From positions 15,193 to 79,192 of the forward strand of contig CAKVAS010000013.1 of assembly GCA_934725015.1 (NCBI GenBank): DNA of 64,000 nt, written 5' to 3'. Below are positions 24,602 to 33,344 of the stretch, piece by piece. The notes below the pieces were generated by a model, which had not been told where the DNA came from, ran no database searches, and saw only the letters and a program-made list of their open reading frames with translations. The translations under genes were made by a program, and so were the position numbers. This DNA comes from an uncultured Bacteroidales bacterium (GTDB lineage: Bacteria; Bacteroidota; Bacteroidia; Bacteroidales; UBA932). Position 1 is the first letter of the stretch; every line of letters begins with the position of its first letter.

Positions 24602-26287
24602 ATGAACCGGATAATGAACAACACGATGAAAAAGACCCGCATTTCGCACTTCACCCTGTTTTTTGCCGCAGGACTCATGCTCGCTTCCTGCGCAAAGGAC
24701 ATCACGGAGACCCCGTCCGCACCGGACGACTCAGCTCCAGAATACACGACTATAACGCTCACTGCAACGCATCCGGTGATGACGGAGGCAGGCGCGGAGG
24801 CACAGGAAATCAGCGGTGCAGCAGCAGTTTCGACCGCTTCAACCGTTTCGACCAAGACAACCCTTGACGAGACGACAGGCAGCGTCCGCTGGGCCGCCGG
24901 GGACAAGCTGAAGCTCGTCTGCGAGGACGGCACAGACTTCAGCACCGAGGCGCTCACGGAGGCTGACCTCAAGGATGGCGGAAAGACCGCGACATTCAAG
25001 GCGACCGTTCCTGCCGGCAAGGCGCTCAAGTGGGCTGTATATCCGTCAGACACCGAGACCGCGCTGACTGACGGGACATTTTCAGTCACAGTTCCGCAGG
25101 CGCAGGACGGAAAGTTCGAGCACGCCTCGATTGAGGCCGGGGAAATCGGAGAGGACAACTCCATTGCCCTGAAGAATGTCTGCGCCCTGCTCAAGTTCAC
25201 CGTGGCGGGGGCGAACGCAGATGCCGCAAAAGTGTTCATCGGCGGCAACGGAGCCCCGTTCAACGGCAAGGCAGCCATATCATCTGAGATTCTCTCGGCT
25301 TCCTACACGCTCGCGACCGATGTTCCGGACTATCAGCCCAATGTCGAGGTTTCCGTAAGCGGCCCGGGCACCTACTATGCCGCGGTACTCCCGGCAAAGA
25401 CAACCGGCCTGACGATGCAGATTTACTCCGCCGACAACACGCTCCTCGCCGAGAACATCTCAAGCAATGTCCTCGACGCCCCGAGAAAGACAATCAAGAA
25501 TCTCGGAGAGCTGCGCAGCACCAAGTTCGCGAACAAGCGCTTCGTCACGCCAGACGGGGCTGGCGACGGACAGGGACTCTCGTGGGAAAATGCATGGTCG
25601 TTCCAGACGCTGATCAGCAAACTTCAGGGAACAGCTCTGACTGACCACGTTATATTCATCAGCGAGGGAAACATAAAGCCGTCAGCCGGCATCATAACGT
25701 TAAAGGACAACACCAAATTCAAGATATTCGGAGGCTACCCGACAAATCTGACCGGGGTAGTCATAACAGACCGTGACATCAACAGGCACGCGACAGCCTT
25801 CGTCGGTAAGGACAGAAACGGAGAGAAAGACAATGCCCGCATCTTCGTTTACAACACATCAGCGACAGGGACGGAAACACTTTTCGACGGCATCGGATTC
25901 AACGACACATATCAATGGGTGGAAGACAAACAGTTTGATATGTACACGGGTACTTGTCTGCTGATTGGTGCAGCAAAAAAAGTTTATTGCGTAAACTGCA
26001 AGTTCAACAATAATTACAAGGTTGGAAACGCTATAATTCGCGTTGGTTCGACATCAAACGCAGCCTTTGAGAGGTGCGTATTTTCAAACAACACGGTCAC
26101 GGGAGACGGGCTTATCAGAGTCTATCAAAACGGGAAACTCACACTCGAAGACTGCGATTTCACAGAGAACAACAAAGTATCGGGGGCCACCAGTTCGTCG
26201 CCATATAGAATATGTTACGCGGACAACACTGCCGACGTGACAGACGAAGGAGGAAATAAACTCGCAGACGACCAGAAACTGAAATAA
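24602..26287 (+). CDS. Fimbrillin-like / parallel beta-helix surface lipoprotein
   Basis: A lipoprotein of about 560 aa; ATGs at 24572, 24602 and 24626 are possible. The last gives the cleanest signal (MKKTRISHFTLFFAAGLMLASC), and 24602 has an A-rich sequence before it. Residues about 25-320 resemble fimbrillin-type domains ('SVRWAAGDKLKLV', 'KWAVYPSD', 'LLKFTVAG', 'TYYAAVLPAKTTGLTMQIYS'). The C-terminal half is a right-handed beta-helix ('RFVTPDGAGDGQGLSWENAWSF', 'FKIFGGYP', 'CKFNNNYKVGNAIIRVG', 'CVFSNNTVTGDGLIRV', 'CDFTENN'). It would be surface-exposed; a role in adhesion or glycan contact is inferred from its shared regulation with the PUL. A strong terminator follows. Confidence 0.75.
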   Translation: MNRIMNNTMKKTRISHFTLFFAAGLMLASCAKDITETPSAPDDSAPEYTTITLTATHPVMTEAGAEAQEISGAAAVSTASTVSTKTTLDETTGSVRWAAGDKLKLVCEDGTDFSTEALTEADLKDGGKTATFKATVPAGKALKWAVYPSDTETALTDGTFSVTVPQAQDGKFEHASIEAGEIGEDNSIALKNVCALLKFTVAGANADAAKVFIGGNGAPFNGKAAISSEILSASYTLATDVPDYQPNVEVSVSGPGTYYAAVLPAKTTGLTMQIYSADNTLLAENISSNVLDAPRKTIKNLGELRSTKFANKRFVTPDGAGDGQGLSWENAWSFQTLISKLQGTALTDHVIFISEGNIKPSAGIITLKDNTKFKIFGGYPTNLTGVVITDRDINRHATAFVGKDRNGEKDNARIFVYNTSATGTETLFDGIGFNDTYQWVEDKQFDMYTGTCLLIGAAKKVYCVNCKFNNNYKVGNAIIRVGSTSNAAFERCVFSNNTVTGDGLIRVYQNGKLTLEDCDFTENNKVSGATSSSPYRICYADNTADVTDEGGNKLADDQKLK

Positions 26288-26302
26288 AGGACATTATTCA
26301 TT

Positions 26303-26346
26303 GCAAAATCCATCCGAATCTTCCAAACGATTCGGATGGATTTTGC
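26303..26346 (+). terminator. Strong hairpin terminator
   Basis: GCAAAATCCATCCGAATC, loop TTCCAAAC, then the exact complement: an 18-bp perfect stem with an A/T flank on both sides. It ends the fimbrillin-like transcript and separates it from the GntR gene. Confidence 0.8.
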
Positions 26347-26374
26347 ATAACACCGCAATTCACACAAAATTTTG

Positions 26375-26382
26375 TAATTTTG
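26375..26382 (+). promoter_or_regulatory. Probable -7 element for GntR copy B
   Basis: TAATTTTG at 26375-26382, in a TTTTGTAATTTTGCAG context that recurs before the MFS gene (28458-28471). No good -33 TTTG was found at normal spacing. Confidence 0.4.
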
Positions 26383-26440
26383 CAGACGCTCGCGCACCAC
26401 AGCAGAGCATAGTTAAGCATAGCCAACTACATATCCGCTT

Positions 26441-27475
26441 ATGAAAGGCAACATACGCATCGACAAAAACTCGCTGATTCCCGTTTATCGACAGATTGTC
26501 AGCGCCATAGACTCCATGATTGAGACAGGGACGCTGAAGGAGGGGGATGTGCTTCCGTCCATGAACGAACTCGCCGAAAAGCTCGAAATCTCGAAGGAGA
26601 CGACGAAAAAGGCCTATCTCGTGCTGCGGGACGAGGGAAAGGTGGAGTCGAAGCAGGGCAAGGGGTTCTATGTCCGGGCGGACGGAGGGGCGAGGAAGCT
26701 GAAGGTGCTGGCGATATTCGACAAGCTCAGCACATACAAGCAGATTCTTTTCAGCTCGATGCTGGAGACGCTCGACAACCACGCCGAAATCACGATACGC
26801 CTGCATGAGCAGAACGTCGATATGCTCGAATATTTCATCCATGAGAACCTCGACAACTTCGACTACTATGTCATCACTCCCCATTTCCCGCTCGACCAGG
26901 CCACGCAGAGGCGTGTGTGCGCCCTTCTCGGGAAGATTCCGAACCGCAAACTGCTGATGCTCGACAACTGGATGAGGGGGATTCACGGAAATTTCGGAGC
27001 CGTCTATCAGGACTGGGAGAACGACACGGCGAAGGGACTTGCGGAGGGGTTGGACACGCTCCGTAAATACGGCAGGCTCAATGTCATAACTCTCCCGTCG
27101 AGCCTCTATTCAAAGGCCATACTCACCGGGGTCGAGCGCTTCTGCCGCGAGAACGGCGTCAAGGTCAGATTCGCGGACAAGGTCAGCCGCGACATGGTGC
27201 AGAGCGGCGAGGTCTATCTGCTCCTGACCGGTCAGTACGACTTCGACCTAATAGAGCTCGTGCGCATCGCGAGGGAGAAGAAGCTTGAGGTGGGCAGGGA
27301 CATAGGCCTGATTTCCTACAACGAGTCGCCCATCTGCGAGATTATCCTCAACGGCCTCACCACAGTCTCAACCGACTTCGCCCAGATGGGCCGCCTCGCC
27401 GGCGAGATGATTCTCGAACGCTCCCTCGCCAAGCGCCACTGCGACTTCCGCATGACCCGCCGGGCGTCGTTCTGA
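26441..27475 (+). CDS. GntR-family sugar-responsive regulator, FucR-like (copy B)
   Basis: A 344-aa paralogue of the regulator at 4753, aligning without gaps and identical over long parts of the effector domain ('HEQNVDMLEYF', 'DNFDYYVITPHFPLD', 'NRLNVITLPSSLY'-type, 'ISYNESP', 'EIILNGLTTVSTDF'). The winged helix (residues 1-75) differs more ('LAEKLEISKETTKKAY' against 'LAEEHGISKETVKKAY'), but the recognition region remains similar. It probably binds the same class of effector and may act on the O1-O3 sites. It lies between the fimbrillin-like gene and the sugar catabolic operon, and its stop is 75 bp before the reductase gene. Confidence 0.88.
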   Translation: MKGNIRIDKNSLIPVYRQIVSAIDSMIETGTLKEGDVLPSMNELAEKLEISKETTKKAYLVLRDEGKVESKQGKGFYVRADGGARKLKVLAIFDKLSTYKQILFSSMLETLDNHAEITIRLHEQNVDMLEYFIHENLDNFDYYVITPHFPLDQATQRRVCALLGKIPNRKLLMLDNWMRGIHGNFGAVYQDWENDTAKGLAEGLDTLRKYGRLNVITLPSSLYSKAILTGVERFCRENGVKVRFADKVSRDMVQSGEVYLLLTGQYDFDLIELVRIAREKKLEVGRDIGLISYNESPICEIILNGLTTVSTDFAQMGRLAGEMILERSLAKRHCDFRMTRRASF

Positions 27476-27550
27476 GCGGGCGCACTCAGAGTTATCGGAG
27501 TTACTGGATTATCAAGAACTGTCTAAGAAACCGTTTAAATTTTGAACATC

Positions 27551-28405
27551 ATGAATATGATCAGGCTGAACAACGGCGTGCTGATGCCGGATTTTGGACT
27601 CGGGACGTTTCATTCGACGGACGAGAGGGAATGCGCCGAGGCTGTAAGAGCAGCGGTGGAGTGCGGCTACAGAATGATTGACACCGCAAAGATATACTGC
27701 AATGAGGAAATCATCGGCAGGGCGCTCGGAGAACTGTTCAGGGAGGGACTCAGGCGCGAGGACATCTTCGTGGTGACGAAGGTCTGGTTCGACGACTACG
27801 AGGACGCGGGAAGCGCCGTGATGCGCTCGCTTGAAAGGCTGGGGTTGGAACAGGCGGACCTCGTGCTGCTGCACTGGCCGTTCGGGAACTATTACAAGGC
27901 GTGGCGGGAGCTGGAGACGCTCTACGAGGAGAAAAAGCTTGCGAGGGCAATCGGCGTGTCGAACTTCAGCGCGGCGCAGATTGTCGATCTCGTGAAGTTC
28001 AACAGGATTGTCCCGGCGGTGAACCAGATAGAGACAAACCTCATAAGCCAGCAGCGGGAATGCCGGGAGTGGATGCGCCGCTACGGAATCGCGCACATGG
28101 GCTACGGTCCGTTCGTCCGCGACAAGATGCCGCAGCTCTATGAGGACGGCAGGCTGACGGAGATAGCCGCGAAATACGGGAAGTCACCCCGCCAGGTCAC
28201 GCTCCGCTTTCTGCATCAGGAAGGAGTGATTCTCATCCCCAAGTCCGTGCACAGGGAGAGGATTGCCGAAAACATTGACATCTTCGACTTCTCCCTGACC
28301 GACGGCGAGATGGAGTGCCTCCGCGCTTTCGACAGGAACACCCCGATGACCGGCGCCGTGCAGGATCCTTCCCGCGTCGCAAAGATTCTCGGCGAGGTGC
28401 ACTGA
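27551..28405 (+). CDS. Aldo/keto reductase
   Basis: A 284-aa AKR-superfamily NADPH-dependent oxidoreductase of TIM-barrel fold. The catalytic tetrad can be read: Asp in 'RMIDTAKIYCNEE', Tyr in the same stretch, Lys in 'VVTKVWFDD' and His in 'VLLHWPFG'. Cofactor-binding motifs 'IGVSNFSAAQI' and 'ILIPKSVHRERIAENI' are intact. It reduces a carbonyl of a sugar or aldehyde; the substrate is unknown. The start is ATG 27551; a TTG at 27542 would add three residues. Context (FucR-like regulator before, MFS sugar transporter after) suggests sugar metabolism. Confidence 0.88.
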   Translation: MNMIRLNNGVLMPDFGLGTFHSTDERECAEAVRAAVECGYRMIDTAKIYCNEEIIGRALGELFREGLRREDIFVVTKVWFDDYEDAGSAVMRSLERLGLEQADLVLLHWPFGNYYKAWRELETLYEEKKLARAIGVSNFSAAQIVDLVKFNRIVPAVNQIETNLISQQRECREWMRRYGIAHMGYGPFVRDKMPQLYEDGRLTEIAAKYGKSPRQVTLRFLHQEGVILIPKSVHRERIAENIDIFDFSLTDGEMECLRAFDRNTPMTGAVQDPSRVAKILGEVH

Positions 28406-28425
28406 GAAAAACATTTCTTAAATTA

Positions 28426-28445
28426 GGTGTAGTATAGTGTGGTAT
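28426..28445. promoter_or_regulatory. Operator-like site O3 (MFS promoter)
   Basis: GGTGTAGTATAGTGTGGTAT matches O1 (24181-24200) at 16 of 20 positions, in the orientation GTGTaGTaTAGTGTGGT. It ends 16 bp before a TAATTTTG element (28462-28469) and so overlaps the expected -33 region. It links transporter expression to the PUL promoters. Confidence 0.55.
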
Positions 28446-28540
28446 TTTTGAAAAAGTTTTGTAATTTTGCAGAACTTAACCGTCTGCGGGCCGGCAATGA
28501 CAATGACGAGATGCCGCGACGGAACGAAATACCACATCAG

Positions 28541-29827
28541 ATGAAGGAAAACACTGCAAGAAAAGAGTCCGGATGGGTCAAATGGGAGGTTCTGCTCCTG
28601 TTGTGGATGGCCTATCTGCTCAACCAGGGAGACCGTCAGGTGTTCAACACCGTGCTCCCTTCAATACGCGAGGCTCTCAGCCTCACCGACACGTCAGTGG
28701 GACTCATAGCCACGCTGTTCAACCTGTTCTACGCTTTCATGGTACCGCTCGGAGGCTGGGCGGGCGACCGCTTCAGCCGCAAGTGGGTTGTGACCGTCTC
28801 CATTCTCTTCTGGAGCGCGGCGACGATGTTCACAGGAGTGGCAAACAGCGTCTTCATGCTCGTGCTCATGCGCAGCGTGGCGACAGGCGGAGGCGAGGCG
28901 TTCTTCGGTCCGGCCAACTACTCGCTGCTCGGACAATACCACACCGACACCCGCGCAAGGGCTATGTCGATTCATCAGACGGCATATTATATAGGAGTGA
29001 TTCTGGCGGGATGGCTCGCCGGGCTGATTGCCGACAGGTTCGACGCGCTGCACCCGGGAGAGGGATGGAAGTATTCCTTCATCTTCTTCGGCGCGGCAGG
29101 CATCGTGTGGGGACTGCTCATGGCGTTCAGGCTCAAGGACAAGCCGCTGAGCGAAGAGGAGAAAAAGGCAAGGGAGGGGAACAAGCCGGGCATACTGGAC
29201 GGCTTCCGGACCGTGTTCACTACCCCTACGGCGGCCTGCCTCACGTTCGGATTCTCCGGGCTTATCTTCGTGATTACCGGCTACATGACATGGATGCCGG
29301 CATATCTTCAGGACGAATGCGGGCTCAGCCAGGCGTCTGCGGGGTTCAACTCCATGTTCTGGACTTATGTCGCGGCGTTCGTCGGGGTTCTGCTCTCCGG
29401 GACACTTTCCGACCGTCTGGCCGCGAAGTCGCCAAAGCACAGGATGCTGCTCCAGGCCGCCGGGCTTCTTCTCGGGGCCGTGCCGCTCTTCGTCATAGGC
29501 CACGCCGGCACGCTGTGGGTGCTCTACCTCTGCTTCGCCGCGTGGGGGTTCTTCCGCGCAATGTTCGACGCCAATACCTACTCAGTGCTCTATGACGTGA
29601 CCCCTCCGCGCCTGCACGCCTCATGCTCAAGCGCGATGATTACCACCGGGTTTGCCGTCGGGGCGCTCGCCCCGGTCGTTCTCGGGGCAATGAAGGACAG
29701 CCTCGGAAGCCTTCAGGCGACCTTCCCGGTTCTCGCGGCAATCTGGCTCGTGTGCGGGCTCGTGATGGCCGTCGTGGCATTCACCCGCTACCGGAAAGAC
29801 TACGACAGGAACAGGGAAAGGGCATGA
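28541..29827 (+). CDS. MFS transporter (ACS-like sugar/anion permease)
   Basis: About 428 aa from the ATG at 28541 (MKENTARKESGWVKWEVLLL); the frame is open from 28439, but that lies inside the promoter. Twelve hydrophobic segments can be counted. MFS signature 'GGWAGDRFSRKWV' sits between TM2 and TM3, with 'GQYHTDTRARAMSIHQTAYYIG' in TM4-5 and 'GTLSDRLAAKSPKHRM' as the second-half copy. The family imports sugar acids, phosphorylated sugars or anions by H+ symport. Here it probably brings the PUL monosaccharide or disaccharide through the inner membrane. It carries operator-like site O3 upstream and is followed by the isomerase gene after 66 bp. Confidence 0.85.
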   Translation: MKENTARKESGWVKWEVLLLLWMAYLLNQGDRQVFNTVLPSIREALSLTDTSVGLIATLFNLFYAFMVPLGGWAGDRFSRKWVVTVSILFWSAATMFTGVANSVFMLVLMRSVATGGGEAFFGPANYSLLGQYHTDTRARAMSIHQTAYYIGVILAGWLAGLIADRFDALHPGEGWKYSFIFFGAAGIVWGLLMAFRLKDKPLSEEEKKAREGNKPGILDGFRTVFTTPTAACLTFGFSGLIFVITGYMTWMPAYLQDECGLSQASAGFNSMFWTYVAAFVGVLLSGTLSDRLAAKSPKHRMLLQAAGLLLGAVPLFVIGHAGTLWVLYLCFAAWGFFRAMFDANTYSVLYDVTPPRLHASCSSAMITTGFAVGALAPVVLGAMKDSLGSLQATFPVLAAIWLVCGLVMAVVAFTRYRKDYDRNRERA

Positions 29828-29893
29828 CGGTCGCCCTATCAAAAAAAAGCTTACATCCCCAGCTAAAAAAACGCTTACAATAAATACGATAAA

Positions 29894-31333
29894 ATGAACA
29901 TTTCAGAAAAGATAAGGAAGCCTCGGGCAGGCCTGCTGCTCGTCGCCTCCCCGAGGTTCAAGAACCTTTCCGGCCCGAAAAAGGGCTCATACGGGCAGAA
30001 GAAGGCAGTCGTCGCCGAGCAGATTCTCTCGTCCCTCGACTTCCTCGACGTCACGTTTCCGGGGATAGTATATGAAAGGGAGGACGCGGAAAGGGCGATG
30101 GACACGTTCTATAACGCCAAGGTCGATTTCATAATAGCCGAATTTCTCTCGTGGAGCGAGGACTTCGCGTGGATACGATTCCTGCGCGACTGCCCCGACA
30201 TTCCGATTCTGTTCACGAACGTGGCGAAGAAGCGGATGGCGTTCGAGACCACGCTGGACGAGGACGATTTCATTGAATACCTTTGCAGCGGCACCCTCGT
30301 GGGCTCCCTCGAAGCCTCGGGTTCAATCCGCCGCGTGCCGAGGAAGGGCGTGAAGGTCGTCATGGGCACGAGGGAGGAGATTACCGACGAGATACGCTCG
30401 TTCTCCCGCGTCGCCTACGCGAGGGCTGTGCTCCGAAAGTCGAACGTCGGGCTCATGGCTAACATGAACGAGGCGATGTGGTCCACCTACATCGATAACT
30501 ACGACCTGTTCACGAAGATAGGTCCCGAAATACACTACCTTCCGTCGTCGGACTACAAGGAAACGCTTGATTCACTGACCGATGAAGAGGTGAATGAATA
30601 TGCCGACAGCCTCACGACACGCTACCGCATGATGGACGACGTGGAGCAGGACAAGTTCATCGGCTGCGTCAGGGCCTCGCTCGCTCTGAAGAAGACGGCG
30701 CAGGAGAGGGACATAGACATCCTCGTCTATAACGACATAGACCCGTCGACATTCAAGGTCAGCGGATGCAGGGCAGGCTTCTACCACGACTGGTTCAACG
30801 AAAGCCTCTCCGTCCTCGTGCCGGAGGCCGACATGGGTGCCGGTCTCGCGACATACATCCTAAAGCTGATTTCAGGAGGGCATGTGAACTTCATAGAGCC
30901 GTTCCACATCGAGGACGACTTGGGAACATTCGCGGGAGGACACGCCGGCCCGAACGACCACACGGATCCGAAGTGGCAGGACAATGTGCTGATTGCAAGG
31001 GACGTGCGCTTTGCGAAGACGAACTACAAGTATGCCGGGGCTCCGTTCGGATGGTACCGTTTCAGCCCCGGGATGAAGACGGTGACGGGAATCTTCGAGG
31101 AAGACGGACGCTACAAGATGGTCTGCTTCATGGCGGAGTCGCTGCCGGGCAAACACATACTCGCCACATATTCCCACAGCATCTTCCGCCCGGAGGTCCC
31201 TGTCAAGGAACTCTTTGAGCGGCTGCTGAAAGTCGGAGTCACCCAGCACTACGCGATTACCGACGGGGACTGGCGCAGGGAACTCGGGGATTTCGCCGAA
31301 ATCATGGAATTCGAGTTCCACGACATACGATAG
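29894..31333 (+). CDS. L-fucose/L-arabinose isomerase-family protein
   Basis: A 479-aa protein of the FucI/AraA fold, which interconverts aldoses and ketoses with a bound metal. The N-terminal Rossmann-like domains run to about 300. The C-terminal region carries the probable metal and acid/base residues: Glu in 'LVPEADMGAGLATYIL', Glu/Asp in 'EPFHIEDDLGTFAGGHAG' with its His, and a C-terminal His in 'GVTQHYAITDGDW'. It is not close enough to FucI or AraA proper to assign the sugar. It heads the catabolic part of the operon (isomerase, PMI-like protein, kinase). The start is the ATG at 29894 after an A-rich stretch. Confidence 0.75.
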   Translation: MNISEKIRKPRAGLLLVASPRFKNLSGPKKGSYGQKKAVVAEQILSSLDFLDVTFPGIVYEREDAERAMDTFYNAKVDFIIAEFLSWSEDFAWIRFLRDCPDIPILFTNVAKKRMAFETTLDEDDFIEYLCSGTLVGSLEASGSIRRVPRKGVKVVMGTREEITDEIRSFSRVAYARAVLRKSNVGLMANMNEAMWSTYIDNYDLFTKIGPEIHYLPSSDYKETLDSLTDEEVNEYADSLTTRYRMMDDVEQDKFIGCVRASLALKKTAQERDIDILVYNDIDPSTFKVSGCRAGFYHDWFNESLSVLVPEADMGAGLATYILKLISGGHVNFIEPFHIEDDLGTFAGGHAGPNDHTDPKWQDNVLIARDVRFAKTNYKYAGAPFGWYRFSPGMKTVTGIFEEDGRYKMVCFMAESLPGKHILATYSHSIFRPEVPVKELFERLLKVGVTQHYAITDGDWRRELGDFAEIMEFEFHDIR

Positions 31334-31368
31334 GCATACGCCCGAAATTCCGTGTCCATAAAGACATA

Positions 31369-31430
31369 ATCATTCAGGCATATATATCATTCAAGCATAT
31401 ATATCATCCTGACACATATCATTCAAAGCA
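31369..31430. repeat. 17-bp tandem repeat before the PMI-like gene
   Basis: Two near-identical units ATCATTCA(G/A)GCATATAT (31369-31385, 31386-31402) are followed by two degenerate units ending at 31430. The repeat lies in the 126-bp spacer between the isomerase and PMI-like genes. Confidence 0.7.
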
Positions 31431-31459
31431 AGATTTAACATATTTAAATACAGGAATAT

Positions 31460-33334
31460 ATGAGTTTCATGTACAATCCGTTTCCGTTCGACGACCCGAA
31501 GCCGGTGAACCGTCCGGAACTTTCAGAAAAGACAGTTTCATCAGTCGTCAGCGGCGGAACGCCGAACGTCGCCAAGAAGTTTGCGGCTGGAATCATCGAA
31601 AAGGCACACGGGAAGAACCAGGTCGTCGCGTTCGACGGATACACCACGGTCGATTGGACGGTTTTCCTCAACCTGCTTGCCCGGGAATGCGCGGCGGCGG
31701 GGATTGAGTTCGAGTCGGTCGATGCCAATGCGGAGTGCTTCAAGAGCGGTAAGGAAATAGACGGGATGATAGACCCGCTGCTCATCTGGGACAAGAAGAT
31801 TGACCCGACGCTGCTCTACGGAAAGATATACAAGGGCGGATACGAGGGGATGCTCGACGAGGAGAGGACGCAGGCGTTCGAGAAGAAGGTGGCGGAGCTC
31901 GGGAAAGGTTCAGGGAAGGTCGTGGCGGTTTTCGGCTACGGCGTGCTGATTCCGCGTTTCAGGGCTCTCTATGACACGAAATGCTTCTTCGACGTGACTC
32001 CTAAGACCTCCATACTCAGGATTCGCCGGGGAGAATATGTCAACATCGGAAAGAAGCGCCCGGACATGATCAACCGCGTCATCCGCCGCTGCTACTACTG
32101 CGACTTCGAGATGGCAGTGTGCAGCCGCCGCGAGCTCCTGCGGAACAACATACCCGACTTCTGGTTCCTCAGTGACGACCAGCAGAACATCCAGATGCTC
32201 CCTTACGAGGCCTTCGCGGACATCTGCGCCCAGCTCGTGAAATACCCGTTCCGCGCAAAGCCGTGCTACATCGAGGGTGTCTGGGGTGGCTCCTACATGA
32301 AAAATCACCGCAACCTGCCGGAGAAGATGCGCAACGCGGCGTGGGTGTTCGATTTCATCCCGATGGAAGTCAGCGTCGTGGTGGAGGCCGGCTCTGAAAA
32401 ACTCGACATCAACTTTTGTTCGTTCGTGTGCCGCGAGGGCGAGAACCTCATGAGCAGGGACGCGGTGGAGAAGTTCCACGGCTACTTCCCTATCCGCTTC
32501 AACTACGACGACAGCTACCACTCGACCGGCAACATGTCCATCCAGTGCCACTCCGGCTCGGCCTACAACCGCGAGCACTACGGGGAGTTCGGCCGTCAGG
32601 ACGAAAGCTACTACGTCTGCGTGACGGGGCACGACGCGAAGACCTTCATCGGCTTCCGCGACGACGCTGACATCCCGCAGTTCTTCAGGGACATCGAGGC
32701 CGCCGACACTGAGCACAGACCGTGTGACTACATGAAATATGTGAACTACGAGGAGTCTAAGCCGGGTCTTCAGGTGATGCTGCCTGCCGGAACCATACAC
32801 TCAAGCGGCCGCAACCAGGTAATTTTGGAAATCGGCTCGCTCACCATCGGCTCCTACACCTACAAGATGTACGACTACCTCCGCCTCGACTTCGACGGCA
32901 AGCAGCGCCCTATCCACACCCGCCTCGGCGAGGAGAACGTCGCGCAGCACCGCCGCGCATCCGTGATTCACGACCCACAGAGTCCGGACTACATAGTCCA
33001 GAAGCCTCGCGTGGCGGCTTCCGGAGAGGGATGGAAGGAGCTGATTCTCGGAGAGAACGAGCAGCTTTACTTCAGCCTCCGCCGTCTCGACTTCGAGACC
33101 GAATGCCCTCAGGACACCCGTGGGGAGCGTTTCCATGTGCTCGCGCTTGTCGATGGAGACCACGTGCGCGTGCGCAGTAAGCAACACCCGGAAAGGTTCT
33201 ACGACATGGACTATCTTGACATCGTCTGCGTGCCGGCCGACATGGGTGAATATGTCATCGAGAACCTCGGCAAGGAACCGGTGATGGTGCACAAGACCAT
33301 GCTGAGGGACGGCTATCAGGATGTCATCCTTTAA
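31460..33334 (+). CDS. Class I mannose-6-phosphate isomerase-like protein with kinase-like N-terminus
   Basis: A 624-aa protein. The C-terminal half is a cupin of the type I phosphomannose isomerase kind: 'SIQCHSGSAYNREHYGEFGRQDESYYV' (in pieces; candidate Zn ligands Q/H and E), 'YEESKPGLQVMLPAGTIHSSGRNQVILE' (second His) and 'YDYLRLDFDGKQRPIHTR'. The first 200 residues are extra compared with a 320-aa ManA: 'GKNQVVAFDGYTTVDWTVFLNLLARE' resembles the P-loop strand of uridine-kinase-like proteins, but the GxxGxGKS loop is replaced, so it should not bind nucleotide in the usual way. It may isomerise a sugar or sugar phosphate in the pathway. The stop overlaps the first possible start of the ROK kinase. 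Confidence 0.7.
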   Translation: MSFMYNPFPFDDPKPVNRPELSEKTVSSVVSGGTPNVAKKFAAGIIEKAHGKNQVVAFDGYTTVDWTVFLNLLARECAAAGIEFESVDANAECFKSGKEIDGMIDPLLIWDKKIDPTLLYGKIYKGGYEGMLDEERTQAFEKKVAELGKGSGKVVAVFGYGVLIPRFRALYDTKCFFDVTPKTSILRIRRGEYVNIGKKRPDMINRVIRRCYYCDFEMAVCSRRELLRNNIPDFWFLSDDQQNIQMLPYEAFADICAQLVKYPFRAKPCYIEGVWGGSYMKNHRNLPEKMRNAAWVFDFIPMEVSVVVEAGSEKLDINFCSFVCREGENLMSRDAVEKFHGYFPIRFNYDDSYHSTGNMSIQCHSGSAYNREHYGEFGRQDESYYVCVTGHDAKTFIGFRDDADIPQFFRDIEAADTEHRPCDYMKYVNYEESKPGLQVMLPAGTIHSSGRNQVILEIGSLTIGSYTYKMYDYLRLDFDGKQRPIHTRLGEENVAQHRRASVIHDPQSPDYIVQKPRVAASGEGWKELILGENEQLYFSLRRLDFETECPQDTRGERFHVLALVDGDHVRVRSKQHPERFYDMDYLDIVCVPADMGEYVIENLGKEPVMVHKTMLRDGYQDVIL

Positions 33335-33344
33335 CGCGAGGCCT

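Noticed and set aside
24475..25278. 267-codon minus-strand frame opposite the fimbrillin-like gene
   Set aside because: Ser/Ala/Val-rich mirror of the fimbrillin coding sequence; the plus strand has promoter, signal peptide and domains.
29839..29882. Direct repeat AAAAAAAGCTTACA / AAAAAAACGCTTACA before the isomerase gene
   Set aside because: Two short A-rich units only; too weak to call an operator or repeat family.
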